Shown here piece by piece: positions 13,798 to 24,490 of a stretch of DNA of 64,000 bases. The stretch covers positions 3,596,001-3,660,000 of the forward strand of contig CM034137.1 in the NCBI GenBank assembly GCA_019914995.1, read 5' to 3'. The DNA comes from Acanthochlamys bracteata. Its lineage: Eukaryota > Streptophyta > Magnoliopsida > Pandanales > Velloziaceae. The notes under the pieces were generated by a model. That model saw nothing but the letters and a program-made list of their open reading frames with translations. It searched no databases and was not told where the DNA came from. The number at the start of each line of letters is the position of its first letter. Within the stretch, counting starts at the first letter, position 1. Both the position numbers and the translations under genes were made by a program.

Positions 13798-13925
13798 AAT
13801 TTTCTAAAAAACGTAGTAATTAAATCCAATCCGAACATCAACCCAAAAAAATCATCGGTCATCGGGTCACCGATTTATCTTGCAGATCATCGGACCAACC
13901 AACTAGATCAAATCGGTTTTACAAA
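13798..13925. repeat. Fragment of the dispersed GGTCACCGATTT repeat family
   Basis: This stretch contains GGGTCACCGATTTA next to repeated ATCGG words and ends near ATCGGTTTTACAAAT. Related wording recurs near 16690-17510, 23519-23660, 25730-25790 and 26075-26185. It looks like a decayed non-autonomous DNA repeat that codes for nothing. Confidence 0.45.
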
Positions 13926-14058
13926 TATCATATTATGTCCATTATAGCAATGACCATTCTTATACAAAAAATGTATGGTTCTATGCAATAAGTCTACAAT
14001 TTTGGGCTGCATACTCTAAAACAATTAGATGACAAGGCGCAAGAATTTTTATCAGTAA

Positions 14059-14301
14059 GGGCGTGTTTACCAACACCCCAAACTTCACTTTTTGAAAACT
14101 CATTTTTAACATAAAATACATACAAAAATTAAAATAATTTTTTTATCAATAAATGTTTTTAAAAAGTTCAACTTTAAAACTTACTATAAATATATAAATT
14201 AATATAAAATTTTATTTTTTATTAAATATTTTAATTTTTAATTTTATTTTTTAAATTTACCTCCTAAAAACTTTACTTTCACCTACAAAGTAAATACGCC
14301 C
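14059..14301. mobile_element. Tourist-like MITE (PIF/Harbinger type), complete
   Basis: A 243-bp AT-rich non-coding element with terminal inverted repeats GGGCGTGTTTAC (left) and GTAAATACGCCC (right), 11 of 12 bases matching. It is flanked on both sides by TAA (14056-14058 and 14302-14304), the TWA target-site duplication of PIF/Harbinger elements. Related copies occur at 16380-16604, 19079-19294 and 45613-45852. Confidence 0.85.
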
Positions 14302-14329
14302 TAAGCGTTATGTTAACTGCCACCACCAA

Positions 14330-16028
14330 GTTATTTCAGATTAGCACATTCCACAGCCTAACTCTAGCTTTCTGTGCATCAATAATAACTCAACAAGCTT
14401 TCCTTCAGCATTCACCACCAAAAAATCAAACACCTTCATGTGCTTTATCTACTATCTTGCTGTGGCAATCCTGACAAGAAGCATTTCTAATGTCTGCGTG
14501 CATTCTTTTGATTCTAAAAATGAGTTTTTTAAAAGTGAGTTTTTAAAAGTGAATTTTTAGAAATAGTATTATTGAAAGTGAATTGAAGTTTTATATTCTT
14601 TTTATAAGTAAAAGTAAGTTGAAAGTGAGTTATTGTATTCTTTTGTGTTATTTTGTATTTAGAAGTGAGTTGTTAAAAATAAAAGGAAGTGAGTTCTTGG
14701 GTGAAAAGAACACACCCTCTGTCTTACGGCTAGTAAGCCACTTGGCAAGTGCTGCTTCACTCGTCAGCTATCATAAAAAATGAAGATTGCAGTATTCCCT
14801 TGTATGGATCTCAGGGTAGCTGCACCTTGAACGTCCAATCTCAAAACAATGTCATAACCCTTGGCCTTGAAGTCAAATGACAATAAACTGAGATCACTCT
14901 ACATAGAAAGTCACACTATCAAAGTGTTAGTCTAGCAGATCAATCACATAATCAAGATAAAAGCAAAAGCAAATTCAAATGCAAATATGAAGCTTTGTAT
15001 GACAATGATGGAATTGAAGCGTGAAAGCCACATAAGAATGCGAAAATTAAGAATGAAAAACTTTGAAGTTGAACTAAAAGCAACAACTTTGGAAAATCAA
15101 ATTAAAAAAACGAAAGGATTGTAGAGCTACAAGAGCCTTAGAAATCAGCAATTATACAAACTGTGGCCTATTGTACAACCAATTTTACAATACAATCAAA
15201 ACCTCTGCACTTGTTGGGCAAGTATAGCAAAACCTAATAGCAATCCAACAAAACCAATTATCTTAGGAAAATGAAACTCCAGAATAACTTTTTGCTTCAA
15301 AAAATCTAGACACATCAGGAGAGCAAGAATTTCATACAGAATATTACCTTGATACCAGCTTCCTTTCATACACTACTTGGTCCACTGATAACAATGACTA
15401 GAGGATTTGCTGGTGAAGCAAGAGGCTCTGAACCAAAAGTTGAACCAAGTGTTCCTTCAAGTCTTTTGAACACTTCAGCCTACCAAGACACTCTATAAGC
15501 AACATATCCATAAACCAAAATATACAAATCCAAGAAATTTGATATAAATCTAAGATATCATCTTAAGACACTTCAATAAATTTCTAAACCCAATGGGTTG
15601 ATATTTGTTCCACAGCGACTCTAGTTATTACAAAAGCATCCTAAAAATCATACCAAAGATTATGAGATGACATATCACATATACATATGGAATTGAGAGA
15701 CACGGAGCACAAGTTACTAGCATTATTTGTATTATGCATTTGATCATTCCAGTAAACTTAGAGTGCCCACTTGATTGAACACACAAACATAATTTCAGAT
15801 AGTTTCACCACAAATCTCTACAATCTTGCATGTTAGACCACTAACTATATATTTCACCTTTTAAAAATTTTCAAAAGCATACTGAAATGATTTCAAAGAG
15901 ATAGATAAACAAATAGATAGCTTACAGAAACCAACTCAATTTCAAAAATAAAATATAGAACAAACCTTACCAGCTGATGAAGAAGGAGGTAACGGAACGA
16001 AAGGCTGACGCTTGGTTTTCTGAGTCAT
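14330..16028 (-). pseudogene. Broken plastid/mitochondrial-type guanylate kinase gene
   Basis: Guanylate kinase phosphorylates GMP to GDP; the organelle form in plants is the V2/GK3 type. On the - strand, a possible first exon (15971-16028) opens with ATG and ends at a GTAAGG donor. A second exon (about 15363-15475) reads FKRLEGTLG and then VIVISGPSS, the start of the P-loop (normally SGPSGVGK). Later, about 14780-14890, come [20 protein letters not shown] and NTAIF. About 14345-14500 reads LVRIATAR and DFLVVNAEGKL, matching the C-terminal part of the family. The exons that should carry the rest of the P-loop and the GMP-binding region are missing between 14900 and 15350. Frame breaks and a MITE also interrupt the 3' part. 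The family call rests on remembered family sequence. Confidence 0.7.
14500..14722. mobile_element. MITE inserted in the guanylate kinase pseudogene
   Basis: A roughly 220-bp non-coding block separates two pieces of kinase-like coding sequence. Its ends are inverted to each other: CGTGCATTCTTTT on the left, and AAAAGAACACACCC close to the right end, with GAGTTTTT and AACTCAC type words inside. The target duplication is unclear (possibly TCTG). It lies exactly where the reading of the kinase family stops and resumes. Confidence 0.5.
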
Positions 16029-16379
16029 TATATTAACCGGAGAACAGAAACTCAATGTAGAAGTGAAGAGATTCGAGCTTGAGAGTTTTGTGTGAAGAAT
16101 ATTGTTGTTAACAGACTCGAAAAACAACGAGGTCTAGAAATTAAACAGGAACAAGTGAAAATATTCTCAGCAGAACCATGAAACAAGAAGAAGAAGAAGA
16201 ACAAGTGGGGAGAAGTAGAGACATGAAGGAAAGCATGATCGAGAATAAGCTATCAGCAACACCCCAGCAGAATCGAATGACTGGTGTGTCTCATTGAACA
16301 AGAAAGTGATTATCTTGCTCGGCATCGACCAATCGAGGATCGGAGACGGCGGATCGATCGAATTTCGGTGCGATGCGCA

Positions 16380-16604
16380 GGGCGTGTTTACCTATCACCA
16401 AAACTCCACTTATATATATAATAAATTTAAAAATAAATTTTTTTATCAAAAAATATTTTTTTAAAATTCAATTTTAAAACTTATTATTGATACATAATTA
16501 ATATATAAAATTACATTTAATTAAATATTTTATTTTTTAACTTTTAATTTAATTTTTTAAATTCACTTTTCAAAAAAAGAGTTTATTTCAAAATAAACAC
16601 ACCC
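16380..16604. mobile_element. Tourist-like MITE, second copy
   Basis: It starts GGGCGTGTTTACC and ends AAATAAACACACCC, the same terminal words and the same AT-rich interior as the copy at 14059-14301. The flanking triplets (GCA and GAA) do not match, so the target duplication has decayed or the ends are off by a few bases. Confidence 0.65.
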
Positions 16605-16921
16605 GAAAAGGAGAAGAATAAACAAAAAATATTGGATGCGGCCGTAAACGAACCGATGAAGAATGAGTCTCGTGTTTTTTAAAATTTTTTTAAATACAAT
16701 TTGGTTGACCCGTTCAATCCGGTCGACCCAAAAACTATCCGAATTAATTTGAGTTATACGAAAGTCAACTGCTCAAGAGGTTCATCTTGAGACTTGACCT
16801 GAATCCGTATCGGATCACTGATTTCTGATATGATCCGACCGTTCGAAGAGGGTCTAATGTCTAAACTATACACAAAAGGTCTTCATTTTAAAAAATCTCA
16901 TTTTCAAAAGCAATCAAATGC

Positions 16922-17510
16922 ATAGTTATAAAAATCGGACCGAACGTTGCATCGAAATGCTATCCGAATCAACGGGTCACGGATTGACCTGCCAGGCTGA
17001 GAATATTAAAGCATTGACTGCAATGAGGAGGCTTATTTTTCTTTGTTAGAAGGCATAGAAACTAACGAAAAAGACATAGAAAAGGAAAAAACTATTTAAA
17101 TAATAAATTTCAAAAGAATTTTTTGTTTTAAAATAATTTTATTATTTTTCTTACAATTTAACAGAATTAACAATATAAAAATTAAAAAACTACTAATAAT
17201 AAATATTTACAAATGAAACATAACAAACTTTTCAAATACAAAATCTAAACTATATATTATTTTTCAAAATAAGACTATTAATAATTATTTTTGTATTAAA
17301 TATATTACAAATTTAATTTTTTTAAATTTAATTTAATTCGATTTGACCTGACGAGCGGGTGGACTGGGTTGAAACGGTTCGGAACGGATTGAAGTGGGTC
17401 GGAGTGGGTCTATTGCATAGGCAATTTTATTATTTATCCGAACCGGTTTATGCTACGGATCGATGGTTTTTAGATGAACGGAATTGATCGGTCCAATTTT
17501 TATAAGTAAA
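16922..17510. mobile_element. Fold-back non-coding element of about 590 bp
   Basis: The left end carries TATAAAAATCGGACCG and the right end CGGTCCAATTTTTATA, an inverted pair matching at 15 of 16 bases. Inside are the same GGTCACGGATTGACCTG and CGGATCGATGG words seen in the dispersed family elsewhere in the window. There is no coding capacity. It looks like a non-autonomous DNA transposon; the superfamily cannot be set because no clear target duplication is visible. Confidence 0.55.
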
Positions 17511-17519
17511 ACTAGATGA

Positions 17520-19075
17520 ACAATTCAATAGTTCTTTCCATCCTAAAGGATCGCAAAGTGTCAGAATTTTAATCATTACAGGAACATCCTTATTGTCAGA
17601 CAAAATTTTCGGTAATCTTTTCTACTAACTAGATTGTTTAAATGATCAAGAAAAAGACCTTTGCTCTAGTTTTCACAACCACAAAACAAGGAAGATATCA
17701 TTGTGGGTTTGAGAAAATATTTTAGATTTTGAATTAATCTAACAGTGTCGTTGTAGATCAAATTCGCATCAAGAAAGAATTGTTAGATTCGGAAGGTTTC
17801 TTTTAGATCACAAAGTCAATCTTGAAGTTTTGGAAGGCTCAATTAAGTCATGCATACTAAATTCGAATTCAAAGGAAAGACTAATGTAAAGAGAATCAAT
17901 TAAAAGAACAAACAAATAGATAAATAAGAGAGAACAACGTTTGAATGATCAGAATTGATGAAGAAGAGTACAACTAATTAAGTAAAATAGAACCAAATTG
18001 AGTTTAATATTCTAAAATTTTCTATCTTTAGATCTTTAGATACTCTCTTTTGTTCTTTCAGTGTCGGACAAGTCATTGTAAAGAGAGTGATTTGTGAGCT
18101 TGAATTGAGACCAATCATCCATGGAAAAAACAGAAAAAATCCATTATTAAGAAAACCTTCGAATTCTCTGTTGAGTAGGGGTCTTGTTTAAGACTTTGAG
18201 AGATTAAGCCTAGTCATGTAACCTAAAGGGATTTACTATAACCTAAGGGGTTTAGGAAACTCGTTTGAGGCGAAGGAGTTCCATGAAATCGAGTCTCGAG
18301 TTCTGCGTGTGGATCTGTAGTTTGCTTGATTATCAATTTAATATTGATTTGTGTCACTAACTTTATATTTGTGTAAAAAATAGGAGCAAAATAATCGGTT
18401 ATTCTTTTATTACTTTGAGAAAAATTTTATTTTCAATTTTAAATTGCTTTAACTCAATTTATCCCCTTTTTCTAATTATTTTTCTTAGAAATCTTTACAT
18501 ACTTAAAGTATAATTTACTATCAATTGGTTAGTCAACAAAAGATCTTAACAGTGTTATTCTTTTTGAAGTCTCAAAAATGTGTTTTTAGGACCACTGATG
18601 ACGATCCGGATTGGGTAGGGTGATTTTGAGAATGATATGCACTAAAACTACAATACCAAATGCTTATCGGCCTTCCTTTGATTTCTAGCAGGAGCATTTA
18701 TGTCATACTTCTTATTCACATTTGAAATTTCATTCTAATTCTATTAACTATAATAAATCTTTGTACAAATAAGAGTCATAGGGTCTTTGGACAAGCCAAA
18801 CAAAATATGTTGCATTTTCAACTACTACTAAGTACTCATATTTTTTAATTTATTCATTGTGATAGTTAGGAGCTATCTACTATTCTTCCTTACCTAATGA
18901 TTTATATTTCCTTTTTTTTTCTATAGTTGATATTTTTTCTACATACTTAGATGTTCGTGATTAAAACAAAATTAGAAACATTTTAATTATAGAATCTTGT
19001 CATTCAACCTATAAGAATACCAATAATATTTGTACAAACACATACACATAATTTTATGAACAGTGATAATAACAC
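17520..19075. other. Intergenic DNA, nothing recognised
   Basis: AT-rich sequence with no long open frame, domain, RNA gene or recognisable transposon. Confidence 0.45.
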
Positions 19076-19078
19076 TAA

Positions 19079-19294
19079 GGGTTTGTTTACAGATTCATAA
19101 AACTTATTTTTTCAAATTCACTTTTAATACAAAATAAATAAAAATTAAATTAAATTATTTCTATCAAAAATTATTTTTTAAAATTTACTTTAAACTAAAA
19201 ATAAATATAAAATTAATGTTTTTAATATTATTAATTTTTTATTTTATTTTTTAAACTCATTTAAAATTAAATTTATTTCCAGTTAAACAAGCTT
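19079..19294. mobile_element. Tourist-like MITE, third copy (diverged)
   Basis: It starts GGGTTTGTTTAC and ends GTTAAACAAGCT, with the same AT-rich interior as the other copies. TAA lies directly left of the start and one base position from the right end, in keeping with a TWA target duplication. It is more diverged than the 14059 copy. Confidence 0.6.
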
Positions 19295-20288
19295 TAAGCA
19301 AAGATAGCATGAATGAAGTGAAAAATTAAGTTCAACTATATATCATATGAATTTGGATGTTTTAAGGGAGCTCTGGAAATATTAGAATCCCAAGTTCGAT
19401 TTTTATGTTAACAAATATTAATAATTATAATTTATGAGTTAGGTAAACTAATGGTTTAAATTAAGTTGTGCACAGCTAAAAATACAAATTTTTCCTACCA
19501 AATAGTTATAGTCTAGTCAATTATTTTATAGAAATTTTATGAAAACGCAAGACGAAAATCGACTAAGTGGTGAGACAGCAGAACAGAGAAGTCTAACAAG
19601 AAAAGCCCACTAGATTGCTACTGATCCGAGTGAAAACGATTATTTTATAGATTTCAGAAGCAGATTTGATCATGATGTAAATTCAGTTTGAGTATGATAT
19701 TTTTATCAGAGTTAGAATAATGTGCACACAACAATCTTAACTAAAGAGTTCATCAAATTATAATCTACCCAACTTCAGAAAATTCGTGAAAGATTGGAAG
19801 AAATTCAGGGAACATGAAGTACATAAAATCAGATAATACTGAAGCTTATTTTCAAAAGAAGTTTGATCAAGATTTTCTCATCCATTGAAAGCCAAATTTT
19901 GAGAAAATATTGAACATTATATCCGCTATTGTTCCACATCAGTATAGTAAAAAAATGCAATAAATGAAGGTTAAAAATATAAGTGCCATCAGAAGCACTC
20001 TATTAGCATGCCAGATTTGAGTTCAGAAATTAAAATTTAGTTTTCATTAAAAAATAGCTAAGGATCTAGCTACAAAGAGTATACATCCACTTGATCCACT
20101 AGTTGCTGCAATATCACATCACATTAACATACTACATTGAACTACTACACCAAATTATGTAAACAGTGAAGCTGACAAGAAGAATACTCTACAAAGAGTT
20201 TTCATACAAGATTCACAAGATGAAATTTAAGTATCATTTCACTGCCTGTCAGACTTAATCTTAGTGGAAGATCAATGTGATAACATAC

Positions 20289-20960
20289 TTTAACTCACTG
20301 GAAATCAAATCTATATATTGCAGCTCACAGCAAGCAAGTTCATCCGAAACCATCTTAAAAGATGAACATCCGACGGAAACCTTACATGGCTGATCTATAA
20401 ATTCAGAAGAAAAATTCGAATTTTAGCTTGATGTATTTCAGTCACTTGATTTGTTCATCGTCTCCATACTAGAGGCTAACAAAAAAAGCAATGAAATTGA
20501 ACAATAGACAAAGAAGGAGAGCACACGTGGAAAAATTTAAAAATCACCGACAAGCTCATTGAATGCTATAAAAGAAAATTCTAATCAAGCCATACTAGCA
20601 GAATAATTGATATCTTAAATGCTAGCTGGAAGATCAAGTTGATATTTTACTTACCTCTATCAAGATCTAATCGTTGAAGACCTAATTGATAGAACTCGAT
20701 TGATAGCGGCGTATAAATAAAAATTGACAATACTGTAGTAGACGTAGGAGGGAGAGTGGGAGAATTTCCTACCGTTAGGAGATTAGAAAATGCTTCAGTC
20801 GGAGAAGAGAAAAATATAACAGGGAGAAGAAGAAAAAAATGAGAAGTGGGAGAGATACTACAGAGTTTAAACAGAGCTACATACACAAAACAAAACCTAC
20901 AAAAAGCAAAAACATCTCTTACTTAACCTAATTGTCGAGCTTTACTGAGATACGTCTTCG
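20289..20960 (-). other. Candidate two-exon transcript of unknown identity
   Basis: On the - strand a first block (about 20960 down to 20656) ends with a near-perfect donor, AGAG then GTAAGT. A second block (20394 down to 20289) lies between a TTATAG acceptor and a GTATGTT donor. It is open in one frame that reads like protein (QPCKVSVGCSSFKM, then VSDELACCELQYIDL). A TATA-like word lies upstream on the same strand near 21055. I do not recognise the family, and no further exons are evident downstream. It may be a gene remnant or a small unannotated gene. Confidence 0.3.
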
Positions 20961-21069
20961 ACATTTTCTTTTGATCCTCTCTTTCTATGCTGAGTTTAAA
21001 TTCAATCTTGTGAGAGAGATCATATGCTTTACAATTGTTCGTAACAAACATATTTATACAAAGCCTTAG

Positions 21070-22585
21070 TTAAGGCTTGTGTTATAGCGGCCGGAGGAAC
21101 TTGTGAGTTTATGAGGTTGTTGGTGGTTTATCTCAAAAAGAGAGAACCGGTTAAGACAATGGTGTTTGGCTAAACATATTATCTTAGTATTGTAGCAAAT
21201 TAACAAAGATTAATAGAATTTACTCTTAAGTAAGAGTGGCCATGGACGTATACAAATTTATTTGCCGAACCACGTAAATCCTGCATGGTTGTGTGGTAAA
21301 AAAAATTTTTATATTTCTTGCAATTGAATTAGACAGAAAACACTAACTATTTTATGTGTAGGAATCTGTTCACGACCAGTCGAGTATTGGGCTGCTATTT
21401 AGTATAAAATTTCGTTCTATTCAATCTAATTTGTCTGTGTTCAGGAAGTTTGTCCATAGAAAAATTGTATTAAATTTTTTAACTACCAACTCAAGTTAGC
21501 CCTCACCTTTTGAGTTGGTTATGTAGGTTTGACCAACAAGAAAATCATCATACAGTGGCCGGCGAGATTTCGAACTTCATTGCCACCATGCACTACATGG
21601 TACAAAAGCTTCTGGACTACCTAGCCTTTTTCCAACATCTATTACTATTATATGCACACCAAAGTTAAATTAGATGTTAGGATACCACACCATTTACAAC
21701 GTACCTGTATAAAGAAAGAAGGAAATTGAAAAGAACTAATTATTAAAGTTGGGAAAACGGATAATAATTAGTTTCTGAAACGAACTTCATATTACTTAGA
21801 GTTTCGGTTAAACCAAACTTTCAACTTGAGATGGGAGAATTGAGGGAAACATAACTCAAAGTTACAATGCGAAGCCTAAAACTGATTGATGTACAAACAT
21901 TACCAATTGATTTGAAATATTGGTAGTTTGTGCCAAAATTAATTGACTTAGCATAGTAATATTAATAAAAGGAAATACTAATAAGAATAAAAACTTTTAA
22001 CTGCAAACAATAAAGAACCTGAACGTATAATATGTTTACAAATAAGTCTATCAAACTAAAAAACTATGGCAGGAACTTGTTACTCATAAGGGGGGCAAAC
22101 AAAAATGTTCTATTAATGAATTCAAAAGGCTAAGATGGTTGAAAATATATTTTTACATCATTAAAATTCATATACTAAAAAAGTTTGCAAAACTTTCAAG
22201 AAATATTCTTTAGTGTACAAGTGCGCTAAAAGAATGTGAATATTCATAGTTAGAGATTAGAGCTCGAATTTCTTATATTAAATTTTAATTTTGTTTGAAT
22301 CACAATGAATTTGAGATAAAGGCAAAAAAATTAATCCATCGGCAAAAACTAACCAAATATGAGACAATCAAAGATTTATGGAGATGATGACGCCAACCAG
22401 ATGAGAGCTGAAGAAGAATGATTAAATACCTATGCACCTACTACCTGTCCAAATCATGTATATATATTAACTCATTGAGGCAATGCTACACGTCATGCTT
22501 TTGTACACATCAGCCGCAAGTGTTTTATTTCATATGCGGTATAGCTAGAAAGGTTATTCTAATGTTTATTTAGCTTCTCCTGTCA
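21070..22585. other. Intergenic DNA, nothing recognised
   Basis: AT-rich DNA without a recognisable gene or element boundary. It lies between the unknown two-exon candidate and the decayed tandem array. Confidence 0.45.
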
Positions 22586-22589
22586 AGAC

Positions 22590-23510
22590 ATTGCCATGCT
22601 CTTACTGGTAAACCTATCTGCCATTAATAGTATTAATTGTTGAGATGTTGCAAGACATTTTTCTTATATACATATTATGTGTATGATAACGTTTTTTTAG
22701 TCGTGTCCTAAAGTTTAAGATTTATTCATTTTTACCTACTAAGATGCTATTATACGATTTATTTATCTACATATCACAATACAATTTATAGTAACGTTTC
22801 TTCTTTAGGATAGTATAACGTAAGAGTTATTCATACAGTAAGAGTTATTCTATTGAGCATTTATCTTTATCTGCGAAGATACTGTTACTATCTTGCTAAT
22901 GTGCATATGATGCACAATATGCGTAACATTTTTTGTTGATGTGGTGTAGCTGTTTACCATTTATTCATATTCATTTGGCAAGATGTTGCCAAGTCTTTTG
23001 CTTGTGTGCATATCATATGTAATATGTTGTGACGATTCCTATCTAGTGTTGTACAGTTATAAGACCTATCTTACTATTTTTTCATCTTAACCTGCCAAAA
23101 ATGCTGCAACGAATTTTACTTGTATACATACACATGAGATACTTACTAATATTTCCTTAATAGTGTGCTATAGCTGTAAGAGTTATACCCAAAATAATAC
23201 GTGTTTTATTTGTGTATATGCCACATGCAATATGTGCTACAAATTTTTTCTTAATGCAGAATGACTATCTGCCACTAATTCTCATTCACGTACTAAAATG
23301 TTGCTACACATTTTACTTGTGTATATTTGATGCATAATCTGCAGCAACATTTTCTTTTTCCTAATACTATAGTTATAAAAGCTATCCTGCCATTTATTCA
23401 TCTTCACCTGTTGAGGTATTGTGACATCTTTCATTTGCGTACATATCAAGTGCGATAAATATTTATATTTTTTTTCTTAATGCACTACAATTGTAATAGC
23501 TATCATATTA
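22590..23510. repeat. Highly decayed tandem array, about 115-bp period, about eight units
   Basis: A recurring word order runs through the block: CTATCTGCCA, TTTATTCATCTTCACCTGC, AAGATGTTGCAAC, then TTACTTGTGTACATAT, then GCAATATG, then TTTCTTAATGTGCTATAG. The TTATTCAT/CACCT anchor recurs near 22720, 22850, 22955, 23070, 23270 and 23385, and other anchors place units near 22615 and 23185. Units are so diverged that no two are alike, yet phase is kept over about 900 bp. It is an old minisatellite or satellite fragment and codes for nothing. Confidence 0.7.
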
Positions 23511-23518
23511 TTGGAGGT

Positions 23519-23660
23519 GATAATATATGATCCGATTCGAAAACTTGATCCAAAATCGAGTCATTAAGTCGGGCTTGGGTTTGACCTTAGTTGAATTGAT
23601 CCAAAATTTTAAATTAATTGGGGCCAAATTCAGATTGACCTAAAATTGATCCCTTTAATC
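23519..23660. repeat. Fragment of the dispersed GATCCGA repeat family
   Basis: It contains TATGATCCGATTCGAAAAC, AAATCGAGTCATTAAGTCGG and GGTTTGACCT, the same words as the fold-back element at 16922-17510. A (TA)n microsatellite follows at about 23738-23760. Confidence 0.4.
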
Positions 23661-24344
23661 CGTATAATTATTTATATAATATATATTATCTAATAATTAA
23701 AAAATATTTAGAACAACGACATAAATTTTAATTTTTATATATATATATATATATATATAATTTTATTATTACTTATTATTTTTATTATTTTTTTGATAAA
23801 CAGATAGAGCATATTTTTTGAAATATTTTAAAAATATTTTTTACTAAAAAAATATAATTTATAAGTACTTTCAAACGTCTCTTTAAATTTGAATTGCATT
23901 TGTGGCTGTAACTATAAGATTTTATTTTGTCATTTTGGAGTTAAAAATAAGTTATACGAAAGTGAATAACTAAAATTAAATTATTATAAATAGTATTTTG
24001 AAAATAAATTTATTTTCTTTTATTTTTTAGAAAGAAAGTAACTTGTTATTTTTTGATAATTAAAATTATATAAAAGTGATAAAAGAAAGCGAGTAGTAAG
24101 AATAATAAAAAGAATACACTCTTGATCAGCTTCACCAACAAAGAAGCTTGCACATGTTTTCATGAATACATCAATCACTAATATAATGACGTTGTAGTTA
24201 TTTGTCGATAAATATCGTCGTTGTATACGGTAGTGTTTACTTGTTAGCGTCGTCTAACCGTGAGAGCAATCATGATAGTTATGCAATTTCACCTAAAATA
24301 CTTCAATGCATTCATTCGTATGATGTGATAACATCTATTGCGCA

Positions 24345-24490
24345 GGGCGTATTTACTTAGGGGATGGGATAAATTCAATAAATTTGAATGTTTAAAAAGT
24401 TATTTAAAAAATTAAATTTAAAATTTAAAATATTTTATTAATTTAAAAAATTAAATTTAGCCTAAATTTGCTCTACTAACTTTTAGTCTA
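24345..24490. mobile_element. Partial Tourist-like MITE
   Basis: It begins GGGCGTATTTAC, one base different from the MITE terminus at 14059, and continues into an AT-rich interior with AAATTTAAAATATTTTATTAA words. No matching right terminus was found, so the copy is truncated or its end has decayed. Confidence 0.4.

Noticed and set aside
22590-23510. CRISPR-like array
   Set aside because: Units are long, unequal and diverged, with no constant direct repeat and spacer pattern; this is plant DNA.
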